Shown: piece by piece, positions 18,467 to 27,900 of the stretch | How positions within the stretch are numbered: the stretch's first letter is position 1 | How the letters are laid out: the number at the start of each line of letters is the position of its first letter | Assembly (NCBI RefSeq): GCF_900129815.1 | Contig: NZ_FQWX01000001.1 | Span: 124,001-188,000 of the forward strand | DNA: 64,000 bases | Source of the DNA: Asaccharospora irregularis DSM 2635 | GTDB taxonomy: Bacteria > Bacillota > Clostridia > Peptostreptococcales > Peptostreptococcaceae | Reading direction: 5' to 3' | Position numbers and translations under genes: made by a program | The notes under the pieces: model-generated | Databases searched by the model: none | What the model saw: only the letters and a program-made list of their open reading frames with translations | What the model was told of the DNA's origin: nothing

Positions 18467-19312
18467 TTATTTTCTTAAACACATAATCCCCGTTACTCCC
18501 GGACCTCCATGAGTACCTATACATGCTCCTATTTGGAAAAATACTATTTCCTTAGGATTTAATTGTTCTTTAGCTGCTTTAGCTAACTGTTCTTTTTCTT
18601 TGAAATCATCACTATAGCCTACGTATACAACTTGATCAGATAAATCTTCTCCACAATTTGCCTTTAGTAGTTCTATTATTTTTGATACAACATTTTTCTT
18701 TCCTCTTACTTGAGATATCTGAGAAACTAATCCATCTTTTATTTCAAGTATCGGTTTTATATTTAATATACTACCTATAGCCGCCTTTGTAGAAGATATC
18801 CTTCCGCCTTTTTGTAAATATTCTAGCGTATCAACCGAAAATAATACGAATACATCTTCTTTCATTTTATCTAAAACAGCTATTATTTCATCTATAGTTT
18901 TTCCTTCTCTTGAAAGCTCTGCTGCTTTTATGACCATCATACCTATCCCAAAACAAAGCATATTAGAGTCATATACATATATTTCTCCGTCTATATCATT
19001 TTTTGCCATAACAGCACTTTGGTATGTCCCAGTTGCAACTGCAGAACCTGCTATGTAAAGTATTTTTTTTCCCTGATTTGTATACTTTTCAAATATATCC
19101 TTAAATTGAGTATAAGTAGCTTGAGATGTTTTCGGGTATACTTTTCCCTCTCTAAGTATTCTATAAAACTCATCATTGGATATATCTACACCGTCCCTGT
19201 ACTCTTTTCCTTCTAATATAACAGTTAGTGGCACTATATCTAAATCATATTTATCAATAAAACTCTGTGGTATATCTGACAAACTATCGCATATTATTTT
19301 TAAGTCATCCAT
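18467..19312 (-). CDS. DegV family fatty-acid-binding protein
   Basis: A 281-residue cytoplasmic protein of the DegV/FakB family, which binds a fatty acid and can present it to FakA kinase. Landmarks are KIICDSLSDIP at the N-terminus (strand and Ser-rich loop), PLTVILEGKEYRDG, the ligand loop YPKTSQATY (usually TSQPS), VDTLEYLQKGGRIS and the C-terminal GACIGTHGGPGVTG. The Pro-to-Ala change in the TSQ motif is seen here; its effect is unknown. No fakA is in the window. Confidence 0.92.
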   Translation of the reverse strand: MDDLKIICDSLSDIPQSFIDKYDLDIVPLTVILEGKEYRDGVDISNDEFYRILREGKVYPKTSQATYTQFKDIFEKYTNQGKKILYIAGSAVATGTYQSAVMAKNDIDGEIYVYDSNMLCFGIGMMVIKAAELSREGKTIDEIIAVLDKMKEDVFVLFSVDTLEYLQKGGRISSTKAAIGSILNIKPILEIKDGLVSQISQVRGKKNVVSKIIELLKANCGEDLSDQVVYVGYSDDFKEKEQLAKAAKEQLNPKEIVFFQIGACIGTHGGPGVTGIMCLRK

Positions 19313-19356
19313 TTGTTAATACGCCCCTCCTTAAATCTTATTTATATTCACTAAGA

Positions 19357-19827
19357 TTATCTCATATTAGGATACCCTAATTGTCTTAATGCTTCATAAA
19401 CAACTATGGCAACTGAATTGGATAGATTTAAAGATCTAGCCTTCTCTATATCTATCATAGGTATTCTTATACACGTTTCTAAATTTTTTTCTATTAATTC
19501 CTTTGGTAATCCTTTGGTTTCTTTTCCAAACACTATAAAAGAGTTATCCTCAAATTCCACATCTGAATGTGATTGATTAACTTTAGTTGTAGAATAAAAA
19601 AACTTACTATCTGGATATTTTTCTTTTACCTCTTCGAAACTATCATAATATTGTATATTAGCTATATCCCAATAGTCAAGCCCGCATCTCTTCAAGTGCT
19701 TATCATCTAAAGAAAATCCTAACGGCCTAACTAAGTGCAAAGTCGCTCCTGTAGCTGCACAAGTTCTTATTATATTACCTGTATTTTGAGGTATCTCTGG
19801 TTCTACTAAAACTACATTTAAAGACAT
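19357..19827 (-). CDS. trmL: tRNA (cytidine(34)-2'-O)-methyltransferase TrmL
   Basis: A 156-residue minimal SPOUT methyltransferase, the usual length for TrmL, which modifies the wobble ribose of certain leucine tRNAs. It shows VLVEPEIPQNTGNIIRTCAATG at residues 5-26, LDYWD, FIVFGKETKGLP and IRIPMIDIEKARSLNLSNSVAIVVYEALRQ, the three knot motifs. It lies 44 bases upstream of degV on the same strand. Confidence 0.93.
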   Translation of the reverse strand: MSLNVVLVEPEIPQNTGNIIRTCAATGATLHLVRPLGFSLDDKHLKRCGLDYWDIANIQYYDSFEEVKEKYPDSKFFYSTTKVNQSHSDVEFEDNSFIVFGKETKGLPKELIEKNLETCIRIPMIDIEKARSLNLSNSVAIVVYEALRQLGYPNMR

Positions 19828-20026
19828 AATATCCTCCTTAGTCCTGCTCTTACCTATATGTACTTATATATTATATTGTATGATTTCTTTTAACCATTTT
19901 TGAATATACCTATAATTATAACAGAAATTCATTACACTACAAAACGTTCTTTATTAAACTTCATAATAAATTCATATAAGGCTGTAGGAAAACTTTTTCT
20001 ATGCTAATAATATTAATATATTAATT

Positions 20027-20665
20027 CTATTTTTTACTTTCTTTTCCTTCTTGGTAATAATTACAATCATTTTTTATAGGACATTGATCACACTCTGGTT
20101 TTCTAGCTTTACACATTCTTCTTCCATGAAAAATCAAAAGATGATGAGAATGTGACCATCTCTCCTTAGGTATAACTTCCATAAGGGCAAACTCAGTTTT
20201 TTCAGGCGTCTTAGTGTCAACTATACCGATTCTATTTGAAACTCTAAATACATGAGTATCTACAGCTATAAATGGCTGTTTATAGGCATTGCTAAGAACT
20301 ACACCTGCAGTCTTCCTACCTACCCCTGGAAGCTCTATAAGTTCTTCTAGTTTATCTGGAACTTCACCATTATAAAGAGTGCTCAATTTTTCTGATGTTT
20401 CTCTTATTTTTTTTGCCTTGCTTCTATAAAGTCCACAAGTTTTTATTTCCTCTCCAATTTCTTCTTCTGTTAACCTTGCAAATTGATGAGCTGTATTATA
20501 TTTTTTAAACAACTCTGCTGTTACCTTATTTACCCTAACATCAGTACATTGTGCTGACAATATTGTAGCTATTAAAAGTTCGAATGGAGTTGTATAGTTT
20601 AACTCACATTTTGCATCTGGGTAAAGTTTTTCTAAACTATCAAGTATTTCATTTATTTTTTTCAT
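20027..20665 (-). CDS. nth: Endonuclease III
   Basis: A 212-residue base-excision glycosylase/AP lyase that removes oxidised pyrimidines. The helix-hairpin-helix ELPGVGRKTAGVVL carries the catalytic Lys, the catalytic Asp lies in AVDTHVFRVSNRIG, and four cysteines near the C-terminus (CKARKPECDQCPIKNDC) bind a 4Fe-4S cluster. Length and motifs are standard. It lies between the Lon-family gene and trmL, with its own spacing of about 200 bases to trmL. Confidence 0.96.
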   Translation of the reverse strand: MKKINEILDSLEKLYPDAKCELNYTTPFELLIATILSAQCTDVRVNKVTAELFKKYNTAHQFARLTEEEIGEEIKTCGLYRSKAKKIRETSEKLSTLYNGEVPDKLEELIELPGVGRKTAGVVLSNAYKQPFIAVDTHVFRVSNRIGIVDTKTPEKTEFALMEVIPKERWSHSHHLLIFHGRRMCKARKPECDQCPIKNDCNYYQEGKESKK

Positions 20666-20695
20666 TAGAATCTCCTCAAATTTTATTTTTTACAT

Positions 20696-20757
20696 AAAAA
20701 GCTACCTCAAATTTTCCTTTAAGATGCTGATTAATTTCTGACTTTGAGATAGCTTTT
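20696..20757 (-). terminator. Terminator after the Lon-family protease gene
   Basis: The inverted repeat AAAAGCTATCTCAAA...TTTGAGGTAGCTTTTT (one G-T pair) is followed by a T run on the minus strand, just past the stop at 20776. Confidence 0.75.
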
Positions 20758-20775
20758 GGTTAAGTTAGCAAATCT

Positions 20776-23016
20776 TTATTTATTTTTTGTATTTTGAATT
20801 TCACTAAAACTAAATAACTTGTATTCAGCTAATTTCTTAACCTCATCAAAAGGTTTATCAGTTAGAATCTCAATTGCTTCCTCTACTCTTTCTATCTCAT
20901 AGATTTTAAATTTTCCAGCCTCAATAGCTTCATTTACTTCATCATTTAAAACCAAGTTTCTTTTATTATTTTTTGGTATTATAACTCCGTAATCATTTTC
21001 CAAGCCTCTTTTATTGCATAGAGAGTAAAATCCCTCTACTTTTTCATTAATTCCACCTACTACTTGTATATCTCCTTTTTGATTTATAGACCCTGTTACT
21101 GCTATGTTTTGTTTTAAAGGGACCTCGCTAAGTGATGATATTAGTGCGTACAACTCTGCTCCAGAAGCACTATCTCCATCAACACCACCATAATTTTGTT
21201 CAAAACATATATACGCATTTAAGGATAGAGGAAACTTCTGAGCAAAGTTTTCTGCCAAGTATCCACCTAATATCATAACTCCTTTGCTGTGTATGGAACC
21301 ACTCATATCTACTTCTCTCTCTATATTAACTATCCCTTTATTTCCATGACTTGTAGTCACAGTTATCCTAGATGGCTTACCAAACGAATACTCTCCTACA
21401 TTTAAAACTGATAATCCATTTATAACTCCTACTTTGCTTCCTTCTGTCTCTATAAGAGTAAAACCTTTTTTTATCGATTCCTCCATTTTATCTTCTATCT
21501 TGCTCAATCTTTTTCTTCTCTGTGATATAGCCTTCTTTACATCTTCCCTGTCTACATACTTATTATCCCTAAGTTTACTATAGGCATCAGCCTCTATTAA
21601 TATTTCCATTATCTTGTTAAACTCAGTAGATAATTTATACTTATCGCCAGCCAATCTGGTGCTATATTTAACTATTTCTTGAACTGCATCATAAGTGAAA
21701 TGTTTAAGGTTATTTTTGTCACACTGATATGACACAAATTGGGCTACTCCATATTCATTTTCTTCTGTTTTATCCATTATGTTATCAAAATCCACAAATA
21801 TTTTAAAGTACTTAGCAAATTCATTATCATATTTATATAGCAAATTATAAATATAATTACTTCCTATAAGTACAACTTTAAAATCAACTGCCATATGTTC
21901 TGGTTTTATACAAGTTTGAGTCTCTACACTTATTTTTTTAGATTTAATAACTCTTTTTAGCATATCCCATGATGTTGCGTATCTCAATATTTGATCCATG
22001 TATATTACTAAGCAGCCACCATTTGCTTTATGGACAGACCCTGGCATTATTTTTGTAAAGTCAGTTTTTATGCTTCCGTTATAGTAATCATACTCAGCTT
22101 TGCCAAACAAGTTTGATGGTGTAGGGTTAGTTTCTACAACAACAGGTGCTTTATCTTTATATTCTTCAGCACCATTATCCACAAACAAGTTTACCCTATA
22201 TCTAATAAAGTGTTCTTTATCATACTTTTCCTTTAATTCATCTTCTTCCATATAAAACAGATAAATATACTCCAATATATCTATCTCTATTTTTTTTAAA
22301 TACTCTATAACTTTTGGATAGTCTTTATACTTTTCAGTCAGTATTTCTATATGTGGCTCTAGAACTAATTTAGCTATCTCGTCTTCTAGCCTTATAACTT
22401 CTTTTTTTGCAGCTTCTTCTAAATCCTTAATCTTATAGATTAATTGAATAGCCATACTTTCTAACTCTCTCTTTGACTTATAGAATTCTATTTCTGATGG
22501 TTCACTTTCCTCTTGTTCCTCATCCATCGGTACGAACACTATCCCAACTTTGCTGCTTTTTAACTTGAAGCCCTTTTCTTCCCCATATTTTTTTATTCTT
22601 TTTAATAGTTCTTCTTTCTCAATTTCATAATCTTCAATAAGCTGATTTTTGGCTAACTCAAAATCTTCACTTTCAAATGCATCCTTTATCTCATCCAAAA
22701 GATTTTCTATTAATTTTTCTATATCATTTTTAAATTCTCTTCCCAATCCTCTTTTCAGCCCTATTATTATGGGCTCTCTCTGATCTACAAAATTATATAC
22801 ATAGCACCAGTCCTTATGTGTATTTTTATTTTTTGCATTTTTACCTAAAGTTTCTAGTACATATGTGCCTTTCCCTGTACCAGCATCTCCAGCTACATAT
22901 ATATTGTAGGCTGGATTATCTATACTCAACCCTATTTCCATAGCTTCCACTGCTCTTTGCTGACCTAGCGTCTTTTTTAGCGGCTCTATCTCAGATGTAT
23001 TATTGTACTTCAACAT
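20776..23016 (-). CDS. Lon-family ATP-dependent protease (LonB/Lon_2 type)
   Basis: A 746-residue AAA+ serine protease of the Lon_2 group, distinct from classical LonA because it lacks the LonA N-domain. Walker A is VAGDAGTGKGT at about residue 41. A long Glu/Lys-rich coiled-coil insertion (about 110-260) separates it from the Walker B-like region GGCLVIYMDQIL. The C-terminal protease domain has the catalytic Ser in DGDSASGAEL and the Lys in INEKVEGF. It starts at an ATG behind GGGGGC. Natural substrates are unknown. No membrane helix is evident. Confidence 0.88.
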   Translation of the reverse strand: MLKYNNTSEIEPLKKTLGQQRAVEAMEIGLSIDNPAYNIYVAGDAGTGKGTYVLETLGKNAKNKNTHKDWCYVYNFVDQREPIIIGLKRGLGREFKNDIEKLIENLLDEIKDAFESEDFELAKNQLIEDYEIEKEELLKRIKKYGEEKGFKLKSSKVGIVFVPMDEEQEESEPSEIEFYKSKRELESMAIQLIYKIKDLEEAAKKEVIRLEDEIAKLVLEPHIEILTEKYKDYPKVIEYLKKIEIDILEYIYLFYMEEDELKEKYDKEHFIRYRVNLFVDNGAEEYKDKAPVVVETNPTPSNLFGKAEYDYYNGSIKTDFTKIMPGSVHKANGGCLVIYMDQILRYATSWDMLKRVIKSKKISVETQTCIKPEHMAVDFKVVLIGSNYIYNLLYKYDNEFAKYFKIFVDFDNIMDKTEENEYGVAQFVSYQCDKNNLKHFTYDAVQEIVKYSTRLAGDKYKLSTEFNKIMEILIEADAYSKLRDNKYVDREDVKKAISQRRKRLSKIEDKMEESIKKGFTLIETEGSKVGVINGLSVLNVGEYSFGKPSRITVTTSHGNKGIVNIEREVDMSGSIHSKGVMILGGYLAENFAQKFPLSLNAYICFEQNYGGVDGDSASGAELYALISSLSEVPLKQNIAVTGSINQKGDIQVVGGINEKVEGFYSLCNKRGLENDYGVIIPKNNKRNLVLNDEVNEAIEAGKFKIYEIERVEEAIEILTDKPFDEVKKLAEYKLFSFSEIQNTKNK

Positions 23017-23119
23017 AATATACGCCCCCTATCTACTATATCTCAACTTCATAGTAATTCTATTTCGGAAATAACAACACATATTAAAGTATATGAAACG
23101 GGGTCGTTTTATTTTACTT

Positions 23120-24022
23120 TTACTCAAACTCTTTTGATATTATTTCTAAATTTCTTTTTATTATATTTTTACCTCTCCAGCTAAATGCCCTATCCTTATA
23201 CCTTCTTTTAAACTCTTTATTTGATATATTATTTATTTCTTCATGATCTATGACTTTTATTAAGTCTTCTTTAAATTCATCTATGTCAGTTGTTTTTATA
23301 CCTATATTATGAGGACAAACTTCTTGACATATATCACACCCAAATACTTTTTTATTTTTATTTAATTTTTTCTCCTCATCTTTTGATAAATCTCCCTTTT
23401 TCTGCGATATATATGATAAGCATTTTCTAGGATCCATATTATAATTTCCCAAAAGAGCATTTCCCGGACAATATTTTACACATTTTCCACACTTTAGACA
23501 GGTTTTGTCTGTAGGTTTATCCAAAACAAATTCATAATTATTTATAATATATCCTATAAAAACATATGAACCATATTGATCTGTTATTATGTTGTTATTT
23601 ATCCCAAAATATCCTATCCCCGATAAATATGCCATATATCTATCCACTAGTGGCCCATTGTCTGAAAATATCTTGTAGTTAAAGCCCTCTACTTCTTTAT
23701 CTATATAGTCACATATTTGTTGAAGCTTATCTTTCACCACGATATGATAGTCCTTGCCATAGCAATATTTAGATATATTTGAATTTCCACACTCTCCTAT
23801 ATAATATGGAAATGCTATTACAATTACTGAATTGGCATCTTCAAGTGTGAGTTTTGGATTTATTCTTTTCTCCAATGCCTCTTCTTCCATTCCAGTAATA
23901 TAGTTTTTTTCTATTCTATCAATTAATTTTTTTTCTAAATCGTAGTATGGACCTACTCCAGCTATGCCCATACATTTAAGTCCTATTGAGTTGCAAAACT
24001 CTCTTAATTTTAATTTATCCAT
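23120..24022 (-). CDS. queG: Epoxyqueuosine reductase QueG (short form)
   Basis: A cobalamin- and iron-sulfur-dependent reductase completing queuosine in tRNA wobble positions. Two 4Fe-4S motifs are visible: CLKCGKCVKYCP and CDICQEVCPHN. The N-terminal reductase-like part carries the DNGPLVDRYMAYLSGIGYFG block. I start at the ATG at 24022 (AAGGA 7 bases upstream), giving 300 residues beginning MDKLKLREF. A longer in-frame reading to 24157 would overlap the divergent RusA gene and has no family similarity. The C-terminal HEAT repeats of E. coli QueG are absent, as in many Firmicutes. Confidence 0.9.
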   Translation of the reverse strand: MDKLKLREFCNSIGLKCMGIAGVGPYYDLEKKLIDRIEKNYITGMEEEALEKRINPKLTLEDANSVIVIAFPYYIGECGNSNISKYCYGKDYHIVVKDKLQQICDYIDKEVEGFNYKIFSDNGPLVDRYMAYLSGIGYFGINNNIITDQYGSYVFIGYIINNYEFVLDKPTDKTCLKCGKCVKYCPGNALLGNYNMDPRKCLSYISQKKGDLSKDEEKKLNKNKKVFGCDICQEVCPHNIGIKTTDIDEFKEDLIKVIDHEEINNISNKEFKRRYKDRAFSWRGKNIIKRNLEIISKEFE

Positions 24023-24085
24023 AAAATTTCCTTCCATTAATGATATATTATGATTATAATAACTAGAGTGAAAGATGGTGATAAT

Positions 24086-24496
24086 TTGATTAAAATTGTA
24101 ATACCAGGTAGACCTATTAGTAAATCTAACTTTAAGCTTCATAATGTCCACGGTCAAGCATGGATGCCTTCAAAAGGCAAACATTCTAAATACTTAGCAT
24201 ATGAAAATATGGTTGCTGGTCACATAAATAGACAGTACCAGGGTGAAGCTATAGAGGAAAATTTAATAACTATTTTAAAGTTATACTTCCCAGATAAACG
24301 AATAGGTGATCTGCACAATTATCCTAAAAGTATCTGTGATGGTATAGAAAAAAGCGGAATTATAAAAAATGACAAACAGCTTAAACCTGTTTTGTTATTT
24401 GATTTTATAGATAAAGAAAATCCCCGTGTAGAAATAGAACTTTATCCTATATCAGAATACGATATTAAATACGACGTTTTCAAAAAGGGCTGTTGA
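24086..24496 (+). CDS. RusA family Holliday-junction resolvase-like nuclease
   Basis: A small RusA-fold protein, about 136 residues from the TTG at 24086, which follows GATGGTG by 5 bases and gives MIKIVIPGRPISKSN, the normal family start. A weaker ATG lies at 24050. In E. coli RusA three Asp residues (70, 72, 91) bind metal. Here the aligned segment is GDLHN...KND, so the first and third are kept but the second is His. Activity could therefore be altered. There are no other phage genes nearby, so it looks chromosomal and not part of a prophage. It is divergent from queG across 63 bases. Confidence 0.8.
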   Translation: MIKIVIPGRPISKSNFKLHNVHGQAWMPSKGKHSKYLAYENMVAGHINRQYQGEAIEENLITILKLYFPDKRIGDLHNYPKSICDGIEKSGIIKNDKQLKPVLLFDFIDKENPRVEIELYPISEYDIKYDVFKKGC

Positions 24497-24516
24497 ATAT
24501 TCAACCAGCCCTTTTT
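24482..24516. terminator. Terminator after the RusA-like gene
   Basis: The inverted repeat AAAAAGGGCTG...CAGCCCTTTTT overlaps the end of the coding region and has a clear T run on the plus strand. It also faces the aldo/keto reductase remnant. Confidence 0.85.
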
Positions 24517-24532
24517 AATGTACTTATATACT

Positions 24533-24693
24533 CTATCCAAGTTTTTCAACTACATTTTTTAACATTTTTCTTATTGGTAATTCATATGGGCATCTAGTTT
24601 CACACAGGCCACAGTCTTCACATTCACTAGGTTTTGCTGCATTTGCATCATATCTTTCCCCACCCAATTTATATGTTTTTATTATAATTATAC
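24533..24693 (-). pseudogene. C-terminal remnant of an iron-sulfur aldo/keto reductase
   Basis: On the minus strand an open stretch of about 55 codons ending in TAG at 24533-24535 encodes ...GGERYDANAAKPSECEDC, then GLCETRCPYELPIRKML and NVVEKLG. The CxxCxxCxxxCP ferredoxin motif after an Asn-Ala-Ala-Lys-Pro-Ser stretch matches the C-terminal tail of aldo/keto reductases carrying a 4Fe-4S site. No start codon with a ribosome site and no catalytic barrel precede it; an in-frame stop occurs near 24705 and nfo begins immediately. It looks like the end of a gene whose body was deleted. Confidence 0.7.
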
Positions 24694-24696
24694 ATC

Positions 24697-25533
24697 CTAT
24701 CTGCCGTTAAGTGCTTTTTTTATCATTTTTATTTCTTCTTTATGGCCTTGATCGTCAAAAGGCGTTTCCAAGAAAAACGGTAAATCCTTTATAGCAGGAT
24801 TAGTCATAAAATTAAGAATAGCTTCTAACCCTATTTCTCCTTCGCCTATTGCAGCGTGTCTATCTTTATTGCTTCCAAAAGGCATCATACTATCATTTAG
24901 GTGTATCGTCTTTAGTTTATCTATCCCGATAGTTTTGTCAAATTCCTCTAATACAGCATCTAAATTGTTAACTATATCATACCCAGCTGAAAATATATGG
25001 CAGGTATCTAGACATACCCCTACTCTATCCTTATACTGCACATTATCTATTATCCTTTTTAATTCTTCAAAACCTCTTCCTATTTCAGTTCCCTTACCTG
25101 ACATAGTTTCCAAAAGAACTGTTATATTTTCATTTCCAGTTATTCCTTCATTTAATCCGTCTATTATTCTATCTATACCAAAGTCAACTCCACCACCAAC
25201 ATGGCTACCTGGGTGAAAACACAGATACTCTATACCTAGATTGTCCATTCTCTCTATATCCTCTTTTATTACCCTTCTTGCAAACTCATATACCTCATCT
25301 TTGTTTCCTCCCAAGTTCATAGTATATGGTGCATGGGCTAAAAGGGGACCAAAGTTGCTTTCCCTTCTGATTTTTTCAAAGCCTACTATGTCCTTTTCAT
25401 CATATACTTTAGCATTTCCACCTCTTGGGTTTCTACTAAAAAATTGAAAAGTATTTGCTCCTATTTCTACAGCAGTTTCAGCCGCCTTTTTAAATCCTTT
25501 TGCTATTGATATATGTGGTCCTATTACAAGCAT
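24697..25533 (-). CDS. nfo: Endonuclease IV (AP endonuclease)
   Basis: A 278-residue TIM-barrel AP endonuclease using three metal ions, acting at abasic sites in base-excision repair. Metal-ligand segments are visible: [39 protein letters not shown] with [12 protein letters not shown], and FLETPFDD. Length and order are normal. It starts at an ATG behind AAGGAGA. The 3' end abuts the aldo/keto reductase remnant. Confidence 0.96.
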   Translation of the reverse strand: MLVIGPHISIAKGFKKAAETAVEIGANTFQFFSRNPRGGNAKVYDEKDIVGFEKIRRESNFGPLLAHAPYTMNLGGNKDEVYEFARRVIKEDIERMDNLGIEYLCFHPGSHVGGGVDFGIDRIIDGLNEGITGNENITVLLETMSGKGTEIGRGFEELKRIIDNVQYKDRVGVCLDTCHIFSAGYDIVNNLDAVLEEFDKTIGIDKLKTIHLNDSMMPFGSNKDRHAAIGEGEIGLEAILNFMTNPAIKDLPFFLETPFDDQGHKEEIKMIKKALNGR

Positions 25534-25583
25534 ATTTATCTCCTTATTCTTCCTTATTTATGTTGTACTTTTGATAACAAATT

Positions 25584-26009
25584 TTACTTTTTATGATCTA
25601 TTGTTTCTCCATTTTTTATAGCCTGTCTTTCCTCTATTAGATTCTTTAATATGTTATCAATAGTCCAATCCACTGATGTTTCTGTAACTACTGCCGATAG
25701 TACATTCTTTATTTTTACTTTTTTAAGGTTTTGTAGTAGGGAATTTATCATAGTATGGTGTAGGTTATTAAATAAAATAGCCTTGTTTCTTAAACCATCT
25801 TCACTTATATCCTCTTTATTTCCATCTAATATATCTCTCACTACATTGTTACTATTTTTATAGTCTAATACTATTAGGTCCTTTAACCCAAAAAGATTAC
25901 ATATATTTTTTACAAGCAGTTGTTCTTTTTTATTGAAATTTACAATTATAGCACAACTTCTGTCGTGTGTATTTTTAAATTTAGTTTCCTTCATATTTTC
26001 AAATGACAT
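25584..26009 (-). CDS. DUF3783 domain protein
   Basis: A 141-residue soluble protein resembling DUF3783. The C-terminal part VLSAVVTETSVDWTIDNILKNLIEERQA is the recognisable domain. The rest is a predicted alpha/beta region (CAIIVNFNKKEQLLVKNI; KAILFNNLHHTMIN). The function of the family is unknown. It lies about 50 bases upstream of nfo on the same strand, so cotranscription is plausible. Confidence 0.65.
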   Translation of the reverse strand: MSFENMKETKFKNTHDRSCAIIVNFNKKEQLLVKNICNLFGLKDLIVLDYKNSNNVVRDILDGNKEDISEDGLRNKAILFNNLHHTMINSLLQNLKKVKIKNVLSAVVTETSVDWTIDNILKNLIEERQAIKNGETIDHKK

Positions 26010-26162
26010 CTCTATAAACTCCTTTTTCTTTTTATATTTATATACCCAATAACGATTATAATAACCCTAAACTTACTCCACTATCAATATTATACATAAT
26101 AACAGGTAAAAAATTCATCTATGTCTATGTAAAGTTGTTTATAATTTATTTTCTCAATTAAA

Positions 26163-26192
26163 ATAAGTATCAACAAATGTCGATACTTATTA
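26163..26192 (-). terminator. Probable terminator after the ArsR-like regulator gene
   Basis: Arms AATAAGTATC and GATACTTATT around a ten-base loop, followed on the minus strand by TTAATT. The T run is short. Confidence 0.5.
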
Positions 26193-26210
26193 TTATTTAT
26201 AGCTAAATTA

Positions 26211-26795
26211 TTATTCTGCCAAAGACTCACTCTTTTTTTCTGTAGGAATACTAAGCAACACTACTTTATGTCTATCGTTATCCATGTCGCTATCTTCTAT
26301 ATCAAAATTTCTTTTATTTATAATTTCATCTAACTTAGATTTTAATACACGATTCAACTCTAATAATTCCTCACTTGTAATGCAAACATCACGGTACTCT
26401 ACTATGTTTTGATTAGTTATATTTTCCTGTTCTGCCGCCTTATAAAATAATTCACTTATGTTTTCGAACTTAGATATATTTAACCTTTCCTCCTCAGACT
26501 CACCCTCCACAGAAAAATCCAATATTTTTTTGCTTATAATTATATTTTTTGCACTTGGGTAATAATATTTTTCCACAATACCCGATTTAATTTTTTCCTC
26601 AACAAGTTCCAAAATACCTACCCTGTATAAAGTTTTTATGTGATAGTTTACTTTAGCATGAGGTTCATCTAATAACTGCGATAACTGCTTTGCCGACAAC
26701 GGTAAATCACCAAATGTTTTTAGAATATCAATTCTACGGGGATGTACTATAGCCTTTATACACTCCAAATCTCTTAATACTAATACCTCTCTCAT
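26211..26795 (-). CDS. ArsR-type winged-helix transcriptional regulator
   Basis: A 194-residue DNA-binding protein. Residues about 8-80 form a winged helix (CIKAIVHPRRIDILKTFGDLP, then KQLSQLLDEPHAKVNYHIKTL as the recognition-helix region). An acidic C-terminal half contains the YRDVCITSEELLELNRVLKSKLDEI helix. No CxC metal motif of classical ArsR sensors is seen. I start at the ATG at 26795 behind AGGGGTGGGGGT; an upstream in-frame GTG adds three residues. It lies 81 bases downstream of glsA, whose expression it may control, but that is guesswork. Confidence 0.78.
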   Translation of the reverse strand: MREVLVLRDLECIKAIVHPRRIDILKTFGDLPLSAKQLSQLLDEPHAKVNYHIKTLYRVGILELVEEKIKSGIVEKYYYPSAKNIIISKKILDFSVEGESEEERLNISKFENISELFYKAAEQENITNQNIVEYRDVCITSEELLELNRVLKSKLDEIINKRNFDIEDSDMDNDRHKVVLLSIPTEKKSESLAE

Positions 26796-26876
26796 TACCC
26801 CCACCCCTAAAAAGATTATTTCACTTCAATACTATTATATATTAAAGAATATACTATTGTCAAAAAATTCGGTATT

Positions 26877-27794
26877 TTAAAAAATATTTAATTTAAGCAT
26901 CCTAGATAGGTCTTCTAATACCCTAAGACCTGCTATACTATTTCCTTTTTTATCTAGTGAGGGTCCATATACCCCTATACCCATACGATTCGGAACAGAT
27001 GCTAAAATGCCTCCTCCAACTCCGGACTTTGCAGGAATTCCAACCCTTATAGCAAATTCTCCAGATGCATCGTACATACCACAAGTTACCATAAATGTTT
27101 TTACCATCCTAGAAACACTTTCGCTCAGTACTCTCTCTCCAGTCTCTATATCTACACCATAAGTAGCAAGGTTTGTCCCTATCCTAGCTAAATCAACCGT
27201 ATCTATCTCTATAGAACATTGTTTAAAATAAAGATCTAATACTTCTTCTACATCTCCTTCTATAAATCCGTCATTTTTAAGCAGATATGCCATCGCCCTA
27301 TTTCTATCTCCCGTCCTTTTTTCCGAATTATAGACATCATAATTTATTGAAAGCTTATCATTCTTGGCAATCTTTCTAAAAAAATTCAACATTCTTTCCT
27401 CTTTTTCTTCAACACTATCGCCCTTTATAAGAGAGGTAGTAACTATAGCCCCAGCATTTATCATGGGATTGCATGGTTTTTTTGTATCATTCATCTCTAA
27501 TTTCATTATAGAATTAAATGGGTCTCCGCTTGGTTCCATACCAACCTTCGAAAAAACGTGTGACCAGTCATTATCCATAAGAGCCATAGCTAAAACTATT
27601 GGTTTTGATACACTTTGTATAGTAAATTTAGTATCGTATTCTCCGGCTGTATATATCTTATTATCTTTATCTATTATGCAAATTCCTAAATCTTCTTTAC
27701 AGGCCTTGCCTAAATCCGGTATATAGCTAGCTACATTTCCATTACTTGTATGTCTTCTATTTATTTCCACGATTTCATTTAACATATTGTTCAT
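26877..27794 (-). CDS. glsA: Glutaminase
   Basis: A 305-residue glutaminase of the serine-dependent beta-lactamase-like fold, converting glutamine to glutamate and ammonia in the cytoplasm. The catalytic Ser-x-x-Lys is in FTIQSVSKP (about residue 64). Other family blocks are KKPCNPMINAGAI, ARIGTNLATYG, MVTCGMYDASGEFA and GIPAKSGVGGGILA. The ribosome site directly before the ATG is weak, whereas a strong AGGAGGTGATGG lies about 50 bases upstream (27844-27855) in front of only a two-codon in-frame reading. It may support glutamate supply for fermentation or acid resistance. Confidence 0.95.
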   Translation of the reverse strand: MNNMLNEIVEINRRHTSNGNVASYIPDLGKACKEDLGICIIDKDNKIYTAGEYDTKFTIQSVSKPIVLAMALMDNDWSHVFSKVGMEPSGDPFNSIMKLEMNDTKKPCNPMINAGAIVTTSLIKGDSVEEKEERMLNFFRKIAKNDKLSINYDVYNSEKRTGDRNRAMAYLLKNDGFIEGDVEEVLDLYFKQCSIEIDTVDLARIGTNLATYGVDIETGERVLSESVSRMVKTFMVTCGMYDASGEFAIRVGIPAKSGVGGGILASVPNRMGIGVYGPSLDKKGNSIAGLRVLEDLSRMLKLNIF

Positions 27795-27900
27795 AGTACT
27801 CTGTTGCCAATAATTTATAAATGCACTTTCTTACTGCAACAGTCCATCACCTCCTAAAATTCAATTGTTATTCTTTTTTCAATTAAGAATATAATACAGA

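Noticed and set aside
24023-24157. Longer QueG reading
   Set aside because: It overlaps the divergent RusA-like gene and has no family similarity; a good site precedes the ATG at 24022.
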